From assembly GCF_003233655.1 (NCBI RefSeq), contig NZ_CP029833.1, forward strand, positions 480,603-544,602: DNA of 64,000 nt. The letters are read 5' to 3'. The notes under the pieces are model-generated. The model was given only the letters and a program-made list of their open reading frames with translations, was not told the origin of the DNA and made no database searches. Below are positions 1-8,673 of this stretch, piece by piece (the stretch's first letter is position 1; every line of letters begins with the position of its first letter). The translations under genes and the position numbers were made by a program. Origin of the DNA: Azospirillum ramasamyi. Its GTDB lineage: Bacteria; Pseudomonadota; Alphaproteobacteria; Azospirillales; Azospirillaceae.

Positions 1-2
1 TG

Positions 3-848
3 CTGGCCCAGGCCATCCATTCCGCCAGCCCGCGGGCCGCCAAGCCCTTCGTCGGCGTCAATGTCGCCGCCATCCCGGAAACCCTGCTGGAGGCGGAGTT
101 CTTCGGCGTCGCTCCCGGCGCCTATACCGGGGCCGACCGCCGCCACCGCGAGGGCAAGTTCCAGCTGGCCAACGGCGGCACCCTGTTCCTGGACGAGATC
201 GGCGACATGCCGCTGCCGGTGCAGGCCAAGCTGCTGCGCGTTCTGCAGGAGCGGGAGATCGAGCCGCTGGGATCCAACAAGGTGGTGCGGGTCGATGTCC
301 GCATCATCGCCGCCACCAGCCGCGACCTGCACGCCCTGGTGCGCGAGAAGCAGTTCCGTGCCGACCTCTATTACCGGCTGAACGTGGTGCCGATCACCCT
401 GCCGCCGCTGCGCGACCGGCCGGAGGACATCGAGAGCATCGCCGACCGCATCCTGGAACAGCTGGCGATCCAGCAGGGCACGCCGCCGCGCGAGCTTCTG
501 GAATCGGCGGTGCAGGTGCTGCGCGACTATGACTGGCCCGGCAACGTGCGCGAGCTTTACAACACGCTGGAGCGGGTGGTGGCGCTGACCGACGCGCCGA
601 TCCTGACCGCGCCGCATATCCGCAGCGTGCTGCCTGGGATGCAGCATCCGGCTGGCGCCTCGGTCCTGCCGCTGGCGGCGGGCGCGCGGCCGTTGCAGGA
701 GGTGCTGCACGCCGCCGAACGCCACGCCATCGCCGCTGCGCTGGAAGAGGCCAACGGCGTCAAGGCGCGGGCCGCGAAGTTGCTGGGCATTTCGCGCGCG
801 TCGCTGTACGAACGCATGGTGACGCTGGGGCTTGGGGCGACGCAGTAG
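3..848 (+). CDS. Sigma-54-dependent Fis-family transcriptional activator, C-terminal part (5' end outside window)
   Basis: This is the last 281 residues of an enhancer-binding activator of sigma-54 RNA polymerase. The visible part starts inside the AAA+ domain, after Walker A. It shows the sigma-54 contact loop as GAYTGA (visible residues 39-44; the usual form is GAFTGA, and the Tyr variant is common), Walker B GTLFLDEIGD (59-68), and the arginine-rich stretch FRADLYYRLNV that supplies the sensor/arginine-finger region. A Fis-type helix-turn-helix ends the protein (AAKLLGISRASLYERM). The sensory N-terminus is missing, so the signal is unknown. The next gene is an IclR regulator in the same direction, but an operator-like palindrome between them suggests a separate promoter. 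Family assignment is firm; targets cannot be inferred. Confidence 0.95.
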   Translation: MAQAIHSASPRAAKPFVGVNVAAIPETLLEAEFFGVAPGAYTGADRRHREGKFQLANGGTLFLDEIGDMPLPVQAKLLRVLQEREIEPLGSNKVVRVDVRIIAATSRDLHALVREKQFRADLYYRLNVVPITLPPLRDRPEDIESIADRILEQLAIQQGTPPRELLESAVQVLRDYDWPGNVRELYNTLERVVALTDAPILTAPHIRSVLPGMQHPAGASVLPLAAGARPLQEVLHAAERHAIAAALEEANGVKARAAKLLGISRASLYERMVTLGLGATQ

Positions 849-875
849 GCTTCGACACCCGTCGCCAAGCGTAAA

Positions 876-890
876 TTCCGCACAGCGGAA
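876..890. promoter_or_regulatory. Palindromic operator candidate upstream of the IclR gene
   Basis: TTCCGC-ACA-GCGGAA is a perfect 6-bp inverted repeat with a 3-bp spacer. It lies 72 bp before the IclR-family start and just upstream of a TTGACG hexamer (901-906) that could be a -35 box. IclR-family dimers bind palindromes of this length and often repress their own gene, so autoregulation is the simplest reading. The site is seen; its use is inferred. Confidence 0.55.
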
Positions 891-961
891 CATAGTTTCA
901 TTGACGTGCCCTGCGGCCGTTGGCAGGATCGTCCCGTGACGTGTTGCGGGAGGATTTGGTC

Positions 962-1774
962 ATGCGCAGGCGCGAAGAGGCTTTGGTCGCCGACGATCTG
1001 GCGGACGACGAGAAGGATCCGCGCTTCGTCACCGCGCTGGCCCGCGGGCTGGAACTGCTGCGCGCCTTCCGCCGCAACGAAGCGATGCTGGGCAACCTGG
1101 AACTGGCGCAGCGCACCGGCCTGCCCAAGCCGACTGTGTCGCGGCTGACCTACACGCTGGCGAAGCTGGGCTATCTCGCCTACGACCAGAACACCGGCAA
1201 ATACCGGCTCGGCACCTCGGTGCTGGCGCTGGGCTACGCCTGCCTGTCGGGCATGGGCATCCGGCAGGTCGCCCGGCCGCTGATGCAGGAGCTGGCCGAC
1301 CAGACCGGGCTTGCCGTGGCGCTGGGCGGGCGCGACCGGCTGAGCATGATCTATCTGGAATGCTGCAAGGCGACCGTGCCGGTCACCCTGTCGCTCGACG
1401 TCGGCTCCCACATCAAGCTGTCGACCACCAGCATGGGCCGCGCCTATCTGGCCGCCTTGCCGGAGGAGGAGCGGGCGCCCCTGATGGCGAAACTGGAGGA
1501 GCATGAGGGCGAGCGCTGGCCCGAGATCCGCGACGGCATCCAGCAGGCCATCGAGGATTACCGGACGCGCGGCTATTGCCGCTCCATCGGCGCCTGGAAG
1601 TCGGAGGTGCATGCCGTCGGCGTCCCCTTCGTGCCGCGCGACGGATCGCAGGTGCTGGTCTTCAACTGCGGCGGGCCGGCCTTCATGGTCGATCTGAAGG
1701 CGCTGGAGGAGGAGTTCGCGCCGCGGCTGGTGGCGATGGTCGGGCGGATCGATGCGACGCTGTTCAATGGGTGA
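962..1774 (+). CDS. IclR family transcriptional regulator
   Basis: A 270-residue regulator with an N-terminal winged helix-turn-helix (about residues 25-85; LAQRTGLPKPTVSRLTYTL is the recognition region) and a C-terminal IclR effector-binding domain (about 100-265) of GAF-like fold. The ATG at 962 is preferred over an in-frame ATG at 920 because GGGAGG lies 8 bases upstream of it. The palindrome at 876-890 is a likely autoregulatory site. The gene converges on a threonine ammonia-lyase/acylase pair. IclR proteins usually control neighbouring catabolic genes, but no catabolic operon adjoins it on this side, so its regulon is unknown. The effector domain keeps the conserved Cys-containing strand (FNCGGPAF). 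Confidence 0.93.
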   Translation: MRRREEALVADDLADDEKDPRFVTALARGLELLRAFRRNEAMLGNLELAQRTGLPKPTVSRLTYTLAKLGYLAYDQNTGKYRLGTSVLALGYACLSGMGIRQVARPLMQELADQTGLAVALGGRDRLSMIYLECCKATVPVTLSLDVGSHIKLSTTSMGRAYLAALPEEERAPLMAKLEEHEGERWPEIRDGIQQAIEDYRTRGYCRSIGAWKSEVHAVGVPFVPRDGSQVLVFNCGGPAFMVDLKALEEEFAPRLVAMVGRIDATLFNG

Positions 1775-1836
1775 ATGAAGAGGCGGGGGAGGCCCGTCGC
1801 ATTCGGATCGGGCGGAGCCGCTTGCCGCCCCGAACG

Positions 1837-1861
1837 CCCCTCTCCCCTCAGGAGAGAGGGG
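1837..1861. terminator. Inverted repeat between convergent genes, possible bidirectional terminator
   Basis: CCCCTCTC (1837-1844) pairs with GAGAGGGG (1854-1861) around a 9-nt loop in the gap between the IclR gene and the oppositely oriented threonine ammonia-lyase gene. No T-tract follows, so Rho-independent termination is only a possibility. Confidence 0.4.
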
Positions 1862-1890
1862 CTGATGGTCAAGTGCGACGGGGCTGACCG

Positions 1891-3105
1891 TCACCCCACC
1901 TCGACCATCAGCGTGGTCGGGTATCCGGCGTCCTTCATGCGGGCGATCAGCGCGTCGACATGGGTCTGGTTGCGGGTTTCCAGGACCACGTCGACCTCCG
2001 CCATCTTCACCGGCACATTGTGGAACAGGCGCTGGTGGTGGACCTCGACGATGTTGGCGCCGGCCTCGCCCAGCAGGCGGGTGACGCGGGCCAGCGCGCC
2101 GGGGGCGTCGGTGATGCCGATGCGCAGGCGGACGATGCGGCCCTCATAGACCAGCCCGCGCATCAGCACCTGGGCCATGATGCGGGAGTCGATGTTGCCG
2201 CCGGACAGCACGATGCCGACCTTGCGGCCGCGGTAGCGCCCGGGATCCTCCAGCACGGCGGCCAGCGCGGCAGCACCGGCCCCCTCGGCGACCTGCTTCT
2301 GCACGGTGGCGAGGCGGTAGACCGCTTCCTCAAGCCGCGCCTCGCCCACCTCCACCACGTCGTCGACCAGGGCGCGGATGATCGGCAGGGTCAGGGCGCC
2401 GGGGGCCTTCACCGCGATGCCCTCCGCCACCGTGGCGCCGCCGCAGGTGATCGGCTGTCCGGCCAGCGCCTGCCGTACGGCGGGATAAAGGCTGCACTGG
2501 ACGCCGACGATCTCCAGATCCGGGCGCAGCGCCTTGGCCGCCGTCGCCATGCCGGCGATCAGCCCGCCGCCGCCGATGGGAACCACCAGCATGTCGAGAT
2601 CCGGCACGTCCTCCAGCAGTTCCAGCGCCGCGGTTCCCTGGCCGGCGGCGACCAGCGGGTCGTCATAGGGATGGACGAAGGTCAGGCCGTCGCGCGCGGC
2701 CAGATCCTGGGCGAAGGCGGCGGCCTCGCTCAGCGTCTCGCCATGCAGTTCGACGGTGGCGCCCAGATTCTCGGTGCGCTCCACCTTGGTGAAGGGGGTG
2801 AAGCCGGGCATGACGATGGTGGAGCGGATGCCGAGCCGCGTGGCGTGGCAGGCCACCGCCTGGGCATGGTTGCCGGCGGACATGGCGATGACGCCGGCCC
2901 GGCGCTCCGCCTCGCCCAGCGACAGGAGCTTGTTCAGCGCGCCGCGCTCCTTGAAGGAGGAGGTGGCGTGCAGGTTTTCCAGCTTCAGGTGCAGCCGGCA
3001 TCCCGCCATGTCCCCCAGGCGGGGCGCCGGAACCGTGGGCGTCCGGGGCAGATGCCCCGCGATGCGCGCCGCGGCGGCGCGCACGTCCTCCAGAGTGATT
3101 GTCAT
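1891..3105 (-). CDS. ilvA: Threonine ammonia-lyase (threonine dehydratase) with C-terminal ACT domain
   Basis: A PLP enzyme of 404 residues that deaminates L-threonine to 2-oxobutyrate and ammonia in the cytoplasm, the entry step to isoleucine or a catabolic step. The PLP lysine is K52 in SSFKERGALNKL. The glycine-rich phosphate loop appears as PIGGGGLIAG. An ACT domain occupies about residues 325-404 (IGITDAPGALARVTRLLGEA). The single ACT domain and short length fit the TdcB/IlvA short class rather than the roughly 510-residue E. coli IlvA with two ACT-like domains, so the symbol is a family name. The start codon overlaps the stop of the upstream acylase gene as ATGA, which implies translational coupling; the Shine-Dalgarno sequence is weak. 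Confidence 0.93.
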   Translation of the reverse strand: MTITLEDVRAAAARIAGHLPRTPTVPAPRLGDMAGCRLHLKLENLHATSSFKERGALNKLLSLGEAERRAGVIAMSAGNHAQAVACHATRLGIRSTIVMPGFTPFTKVERTENLGATVELHGETLSEAAAFAQDLAARDGLTFVHPYDDPLVAAGQGTAALELLEDVPDLDMLVVPIGGGGLIAGMATAAKALRPDLEIVGVQCSLYPAVRQALAGQPITCGGATVAEGIAVKAPGALTLPIIRALVDDVVEVGEARLEEAVYRLATVQKQVAEGAGAAALAAVLEDPGRYRGRKVGIVLSGGNIDSRIMAQVLMRGLVYEGRIVRLRIGITDAPGALARVTRLLGEAGANIVEVHHQRLFHNVPVKMAEVDVVLETRNQTHVDALIARMKDAGYPTTLMVEVG

Positions 3106-5987
3106 CGATTGCTTGTCCCGGTGTTGCGTGGTGTGAGTGTCAGCACCTCCGCCCCTGCCGAGATCAGCGTGCCACGGTCGCCGGCCAGACGCAACGCGCC
3201 GCCGTCGCGCCACATCTCCACCAGATCGCCCCAATGGCGGGACCAGATGTTGCCGGACTGGCCGGTGGCGATCACGAAGCGGGAGTTGTCCAGGTCGGCC
3301 AGATCATAGACCGCGCGGAACCCGGACCCGTGGACATGGCGGAACGGGTTGGCGGAATCGCGGATGGTGGTCGAACCGCGGTTGACGGTGAAGTAATCGC
3401 CGTCGGTTTCCACCGACAGGTCGGCCTTCCCGCCGATCAGCGGCAGGCGGCTCAGCATCCGGTGGGCCAGCGCCGCCTTGTGGCCGTCGCCCCAGCGCCA
3501 GTTCTTCGGGTTGGAGCCGTGGCGCTCGGCCAGCGCCGCCACCGCGCTTTCCAGCGACCGGCCGATCATGTCGGCGCAGCTTTCCGTCTGCGGGGTGGTG
3601 ACGTCGTCGCACCACTCCGGCCGGTCATGGATGACGCGGCGCAGCGCCTCCGGCCGCAGATCCCAGTAGGAGGCGAAATCGGTGCCGAGTTCGTCGGCGA
3701 AGACCGCCCGCACCAGCTCCCGCAGCCACATGGTGAAGATCAGCGGCTCCGGCCGTTCGCGGTCCATCCGCCCGTCCCAGCCGCGCAACAGCGCCGCGGC
3801 GTCGCCGGCGCGGCCGGGGGGCGTCGGGTATTTCAGCAGCTCCGGCAGGAAATCGCGGGCGGGCAGCGAGACGATGTCCATCTGCTGGCGCGCCACGTCC
3901 TCGACGGAATGGCTGCCGTCGCCCAGCATCTCGACGATGCGCCTGGCGCGCGAGGGATCCGGCCAGTCGGTGGCGAGGATATAGGGATAGTCGTGCCCGA
4001 CCACCGCGTTGTTGGCATTGACGAACTGGCCCGACGGCGGGTTCACCGCCTGCGGCAGCGCGTAGTAGGGCAGGAAGCCGGTCCAGTCATACTCGCCGGT
4101 CCAGCCGGGAACCGGCACGCGCCCGTCGCCCTTGCGGCGGATCGGCACCCGGCCGGGGGTGATGAAGCCGACCTCTCCGGTCACGTCGGCATAGACGACG
4201 TTCTGCTGGGGGGCGACATGCAGCCGCAACGCCTCGCGCGCCGCCTCCGCCGTCTCCGCATGGTTCAGGCGGTACAGCGCCTCGGCGCTGGTGTCGTCGT
4301 CGGACAGGCCGGGGAAGGACAGCGCCAGCACCGGGCCGGGCGCTGTCCCGCCGGCCGGCGGGGCGTCCAGGTCGGAGATGACGGGGCCGTGGCGCGTGCT
4401 GCGCACGGTCAGCGTCTGCGACGCCTCGCCGGCGACGGCGATGGTCTCGGCCCGCGTCTCGAAGGGTTCGCTGCCGTCGGGGGTCAGGTAGCGGGACGGA
4501 TCCTGCGGGTCGGGCTTCTCGACGAACAGATCCTGGGTGTCGCTGTGGGTGGTGGTGAAGCCCCAGGCGACCTTGCCGTTGTGGCCGAGGATGGTCAGCG
4601 GCACGCCCGGCACGGTGGCCCCGGCGCTGGTGAAGTCCGGCGTCACGATGCGGGCGAGATACCAGAGGATCGGCGCCTCCAGCCCCAGATGCGGGTCGTT
4701 GGCGAGGATCGGCTTGCCGGTGGTGGTGCGCGCGCCGGTCAGCACCCATTCGTTGGACGCGGTGTCGAAGCCCATCCGCGGCAGGGCCGCCAGGGTCCGG
4801 CGCACCATGTCGCCCATGTCCAGATCGCGCAGCTCGCCGGCCAGCGTGGTGGGCGATCCTGGCGCGTCGGAGGGGAACAGGTCGTCGATCTGCTGCGGCG
4901 ACAGACGCTCCATCATGCGGGAGCGGAACAGCTCGTCCCGGTAGTTGGCGGACAGCTGCAGCGCCATCAGCTTGGCCCAGACGAGGCTGTCGGCGACGGT
5001 CCACGGCTCCGGCGTGTGGCGCAGAAGCTGGAATTCGAGCGGCAGCGCCTCGGAGCGGGTTTCGAGATAGGCGTTCACGCCCTCGGCATAGGCATCGAAG
5101 GCTGCGCGGGCGTCGGGCGACAGGGTGGCTGCCATCGCCTCGGCCGAGCGGCGGACGCCCAGCGTGCGCATCAGGCGGTCGGTGCGCAGCGCGAAGTCGC
5201 CGTATTTCACGCCGATCAGCTCGGCCAGCCGGCCGGCGCCGGCCCGGCGCATCGCCTCCATCTGCCACAAGCGGTCCTGGGCATGGGCATAGCCCAGCGC
5301 GCGGTAGGCGTCGCGCTCGGTCGTGGCGAAGATGTGGACGACGCCGTGGGCGTCGCGGACGATCTCCGCCGGGGCGCCGCTGCCGGGGATGGTGATCGTG
5401 CCGCTGGTCTGCGGCTGCTGCGCTCCCATCCACAGATAGGCGCCGAGCAGAGCCGCCGGCGGCACCAGCACCAATCCCCCTGCGACCGCCGCGACCTTGC
5501 CCCAGCGCCCGCGCGGCAGGCGGAAGCGCGGACGGTTCGGCGGAGGCGGGGCATAGGGAGGCTGCGTGCCGTAGGCCGGCTGGCCGGCATAGGGCGGAAT
5601 GGGGGGCGGAACGGGCTGCTGCGGATAGGGGGGCGGGGCGGGCGGATAGCCGCCGGATGGATGGGTGCCGGGCGGGTAACTGCCGGGAGGATAACTTCCG
5701 GGGGGATAACTTCCGGGGGGATAACCGCCAGCGGGATAACCGCCGGGGGGATGGCTGTCCGCCGGATGGACCGGCTGCTGCGGCGCCTGCGGATAGGGGA
5801 CGCCGGGATAGGGTGCGCCTGGATATTGGACCGGTCCCTGCTGCATCTGGTGCGGCGGATAGCCGGCGGGGGGAGGGGCGGCAGGCGGAGGAGCGGGCGG
5901 ATGAGCGGGGCGGGACAGCGCACGCGCCAGGGCGGCGCGGAGGTGGAAAGCGCAGGTCTCGCCGGCGCGGATCAGGGAACGCAGCAT
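3102..5987 (-). CDS. Membrane-anchored penicillin acylase family (Ntn hydrolase) protein with GYPPGS-repeat tail
   Basis: A 961-residue protein of the penicillin/acyl-homoserine-lactone acylase family. These enzymes are made as a precursor and cleave themselves before a Ser that becomes the N-terminal nucleophile; here that is about Ser411 in DTASNEWVLTG. The acylase domain runs from about residue 195 to the end. Before it come a Pro/Gly/Tyr-rich stretch (about 27-150, with repeated GYPPGS units) and one hydrophobic helix (about 165-188). That predicts a cytoplasmic tail, one membrane span and a periplasmic catalytic domain. The substrate could be an amide antibiotic, an N-acyl-homoserine lactone or a peptide; sequence alone does not decide. 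ATG 5987 was chosen; an adjacent GTG at 5990 is possible. The gene shares ATGA with ilvA downstream. Confidence 0.9.
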   Translation of the reverse strand: MLRSLIRAGETCAFHLRAALARALSRPAHPPAPPPAAPPPAGYPPHQMQQGPVQYPGAPYPGVPYPQAPQQPVHPADSHPPGGYPAGGYPPGSYPPGSYPPGSYPPGTHPSGGYPPAPPPYPQQPVPPPIPPYAGQPAYGTQPPYAPPPPNRPRFRLPRGRWGKVAAVAGGLVLVPPAALLGAYLWMGAQQPQTSGTITIPGSGAPAEIVRDAHGVVHIFATTERDAYRALGYAHAQDRLWQMEAMRRAGAGRLAELIGVKYGDFALRTDRLMRTLGVRRSAEAMAATLSPDARAAFDAYAEGVNAYLETRSEALPLEFQLLRHTPEPWTVADSLVWAKLMALQLSANYRDELFRSRMMERLSPQQIDDLFPSDAPGSPTTLAGELRDLDMGDMVRRTLAALPRMGFDTASNEWVLTGARTTTGKPILANDPHLGLEAPILWYLARIVTPDFTSAGATVPGVPLTILGHNGKVAWGFTTTHSDTQDLFVEKPDPQDPSRYLTPDGSEPFETRAETIAVAGEASQTLTVRSTRHGPVISDLDAPPAGGTAPGPVLALSFPGLSDDDTSAEALYRLNHAETAEAAREALRLHVAPQQNVVYADVTGEVGFITPGRVPIRRKGDGRVPVPGWTGEYDWTGFLPYYALPQAVNPPSGQFVNANNAVVGHDYPYILATDWPDPSRARRIVEMLGDGSHSVEDVARQQMDIVSLPARDFLPELLKYPTPPGRAGDAAALLRGWDGRMDRERPEPLIFTMWLRELVRAVFADELGTDFASYWDLRPEALRRVIHDRPEWCDDVTTPQTESCADMIGRSLESAVAALAERHGSNPKNWRWGDGHKAALAHRMLSRLPLIGGKADLSVETDGDYFTVNRGSTTIRDSANPFRHVHGSGFRAVYDLADLDNSRFVIATGQSGNIWSRHWGDLVEMWRDGGALRLAGDRGTLISAGAEVLTLTPRNTGTSNR
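5674..5748. repeat. 15-bp tandem repeat (five copies) inside the acylase gene
   Basis: Five head-to-tail 15-bp units of the form GGATAACTTCCGGGG (5674, 5689, 5704, 5719, 5734), with two units identical and the others diverged. Because the unit is 15 bp it keeps frame and encodes five-residue repeats of the type GSYPP/GGYPP on the minus strand. Length variation between strains is likely. Confidence 0.9.
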
Positions 5988-6175
5988 CACGGTCCGTAGG
6001 AGAAAATGGGGCGGCGACGGGCGGGGGCCGCCGGAGGCTCGTTCGGGTGGCGGATGCTAGTTCCCGACCGCCCGTGCGTCCAGGGCTGCATGGGTGGAGC
6101 CGGACGCTTTTTCGGACCTGAACCCTCAGGCGGCCACTCGGGCTGCCACCTCAGGATGCTCCCTCATGCGGCCCC

Positions 6176-8515
6176 TCATGCGGCCGAAGTCAGGATTTCC
6201 CGGAGCATGGGGGCGGACACCGGTTTGTGGATCAGGCGGTGGCCGCTGCGCTGGACTTCGGCGATGCGGGCCGGGTCGGTATCGCCGGTCAGCACCACGG
6301 CGGGAACCCGTACGCCGCAGACGCCGTAGATGTCGCGGATCGCCTCCACGCCGGTCCGGCCTTCGCGCAGGCGGTAGTCGGCGACGATCATCGCCGGCTG
6401 CCGTCCCAGGTTCAGCAGCGATTGGATCGCCTCGTCGGCCGACACCGCGGCGACCACGTCGTATCCCCATTCCTCCAGCATCGCGCGCATGCTCAGCAGG
6501 ATGATGGTGTCGTCGTCGACCACCACGATCAGGCCCTTCACGCGCGCCGGCTCCACCGGCAGCCAGACCGGTTTCGGGATCGGGCGCGGCACCGCCGCCG
6601 GCAGGTCGAGGTAGAAGCCGCTGCCCCGCCCGGGCGTGGAGCGCACGGCCACCCCATGCTCCAGCAGCCCGGCCAGCCGCCGCACGATCGCCAGCCCGAG
6701 GCCGAGGCCCTTGCGCCGGTCGCGCTCCGGGTTGGCGAGCTGGGTGAACTCCTGGAAGATGTCCTGGGTCTTGTCGGCGGGAATGCCGATGCCCTGGTCC
6801 AGAACCGCCAGCCGCAGACCGCCGCCGCGATGCAGGCAGCCGATCAGGATGTGGCCGCGCTCGGTATAGCGGATCGCGTTCTCGATCAGGTTGCGCAGGA
6901 TGCGCTCCAGCAGGGCCGGGTCGCTCCTGGTCCAGGCGGAGGTCGGGACATGGCGCAGCACCAGCCCGGATTCGCCGGCGCGGAGGCGGTATTCCTCCGC
7001 GAGCCGGTCCAGCAGGGGGCCGAGCGCGAAATCGGTGACGCTGGGCTTCACCACCCCGGCATCCAGGCGCGAGACGTCCAGCAGGCTGTCCAGCATCACC
7101 CGCAGGCCGGTCAGCGATTCGGTCATGCTGGCCAGCAGCGGGGCGGTCGGGTGGTCCTCCAGCTTGTCCGATAACGCGTGCGCGAAGAAGAACAGCGACT
7201 GAAGCGGCTGGCGCAGGTCGTGGCTGGCGGCGGCCAGGAACTTCGTCTTGGCGCGGTCGGCGCGCTGGGCGTCGTCGCGGGCCTGCACCGCCTCGATCCG
7301 CGCGGCCTCCGCCTCGTCGCGGGCACGCAGGATCGCCTCCTCCGCCGCCTTGCGGGCGGTGATGTCGCGCATGATGCCGGTGTACATGCGCCGCTTGCCG
7401 ACATGCCATTCGCCGACCGACAGGTCGAGCGGGAAGGTGGTTCCGTCCTTGCGCAGCCCCTCCACCTCGCGGCCGATGCCGACGATCCGCCGCTCACCCG
7501 TGCGGTGGTAGCGGTTAAGATAGCCGTCATGGGCGGTGCGGTATGGCTGCGGCATCAGCATGTTGACGTTGCGGCCGATCACCTCGTCGGCGCCGTAGCC
7601 GAAGGTCTTCTCCGCGGCATGGTTGAAGGACTGCACGATGCCGTGGTCGTCGATCAGGATGATGGGATCGACCGCGGTGTCGACGATGGCGCGGTAGCGC
7701 GCCTCCTGCTCGGCCGAGCGGTCCGCCTGCTGCCGGCGGTCCAGCAGCGAGGAGAGCAGGGCGAGGCAGAGAAGCAGCAGCGTCCCGAGCCCGGTCATGA
7801 CGGCGAGAAGGGTGGAGGACAGGGCGACCCCCTGGCCCGTGGCGGTCATTCCCGCACGGTGTCCGGCCTGATGGACGGGCGCCAGGATCTGTCCGGCGGC
7901 GCTCAGTTCAGTCACCGGTTCCATGCCGGCCGCGGCCATGCCGGTATAATGCATCGTCACCACGCCCAGCCCCAGCAGGACGGCGCCGGCGGCGCGCTGC
8001 AGCGGACGTTGGGTGCGGAAGGCCAGCCACAGGGCCACGGTCGAAGCGACGATGGCGACGGCGATGGAGGTGGCGACCAGTAGGATGTCGTAGGACAGTT
8101 CCATGTCCATGCGCATGCCCGCCATTCCTACATAGTGCATGCTGACGATGCCGAGACCGGTGAGTGTTCCGGCAACGCCGAGGGTGAAGCGGCGCGGCCG
8201 GTTGCGGGCCACGGCGAACAGCCCGGCGCCCGAAACGCCCACCGCCAGCAGGAAGGATAACGCCGTCAACCCGGCGTCGTAGCCGATCGGCACCTCGCTG
8301 CGGTAGGCCAGCATGCCGATGAAGTGCATCGACCAGACCCCGGCGCCCAGCGCCAACGCCGCACCGGCCAGCCGCCGCACGTCGCCGTGGCCGCAGGCTC
8401 GGAGACTGCCCTCGCCGAGGCGGGTGTGATTGGCCAAATCCAGGGCGACATAACCGCCGAAGACGGCGATGACGTAGGATAAGGCGACGAGCAGTGGATC
8501 GTATTGGCCGGGCAC
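6176..8515 (-). CDS. MHYT-PAS hybrid sensor histidine kinase with C-terminal receiver
   Basis: A 779-residue inner-membrane signalling protein. The N-terminal MHYT domain (about 1-220) has the three diagnostic motifs MHFIGM, MHYVGM and MHYTGM at helix ends; MHYT domains are proposed to bind copper and sense gases. A FixL-like PAS domain (about 270-390, FGYGADEVIGRNVNMLMP), a coiled linker, a HisKA domain with phospho-acceptor His in SHDLRQPL, an HATPase domain (DQGIGIPADKTQDIF; GLGLGLAIV) and a receiver with the phospho-Asp in MIVADYRL follow. GTG 8515 was chosen because it puts the MHYT domain at the N-terminus; an upstream in-frame TTG at 8584 lacks a ribosome site. No partner regulator adjoins it. 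Confidence 0.93.
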   Translation of the reverse strand: MPGQYDPLLVALSYVIAVFGGYVALDLANHTRLGEGSLRACGHGDVRRLAGAALALGAGVWSMHFIGMLAYRSEVPIGYDAGLTALSFLLAVGVSGAGLFAVARNRPRRFTLGVAGTLTGLGIVSMHYVGMAGMRMDMELSYDILLVATSIAVAIVASTVALWLAFRTQRPLQRAAGAVLLGLGVVTMHYTGMAAAGMEPVTELSAAGQILAPVHQAGHRAGMTATGQGVALSSTLLAVMTGLGTLLLLCLALLSSLLDRRQQADRSAEQEARYRAIVDTAVDPIILIDDHGIVQSFNHAAEKTFGYGADEVIGRNVNMLMPQPYRTAHDGYLNRYHRTGERRIVGIGREVEGLRKDGTTFPLDLSVGEWHVGKRRMYTGIMRDITARKAAEEAILRARDEAEAARIEAVQARDDAQRADRAKTKFLAAASHDLRQPLQSLFFFAHALSDKLEDHPTAPLLASMTESLTGLRVMLDSLLDVSRLDAGVVKPSVTDFALGPLLDRLAEEYRLRAGESGLVLRHVPTSAWTRSDPALLERILRNLIENAIRYTERGHILIGCLHRGGGLRLAVLDQGIGIPADKTQDIFQEFTQLANPERDRRKGLGLGLAIVRRLAGLLEHGVAVRSTPGRGSGFYLDLPAAVPRPIPKPVWLPVEPARVKGLIVVVDDDTIILLSMRAMLEEWGYDVVAAVSADEAIQSLLNLGRQPAMIVADYRLREGRTGVEAIRDIYGVCGVRVPAVVLTGDTDPARIAEVQRSGHRLIHKPVSAPMLREILTSAA

Positions 8516-8673
8516 GGGAGTCGTGTTGGGTTGTACGGACCGATCGGGTTTACAGCAATATCGTTCGCATAGGCGCGAAGACAATTGAGGGGACAGTGCC
8601 AGCCCCTTTCCACGAACGAAAGGCTCGCCTTGGTGGTAGACTGCGACCTACGACGTCCGGCGGGATATGACGG

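Noticed and set aside
5674..5748. Tandem repeats as CRISPR
   Set aside because: Units are 13-15 bp and directly adjacent with no spacers, at all four repeat loci, and no cas genes are present.
3099..5999. Long open frame on the plus strand opposite the acylase gene (also 14553-17570, 44159-46885 minus, 54235-57777)
   Set aside because: These long antisense frames arise from strong GC bias at third codon positions. Their products are Arg/Gly/His/Gln-rich with no domain, while the opposite strand encodes complete, recognisable proteins.
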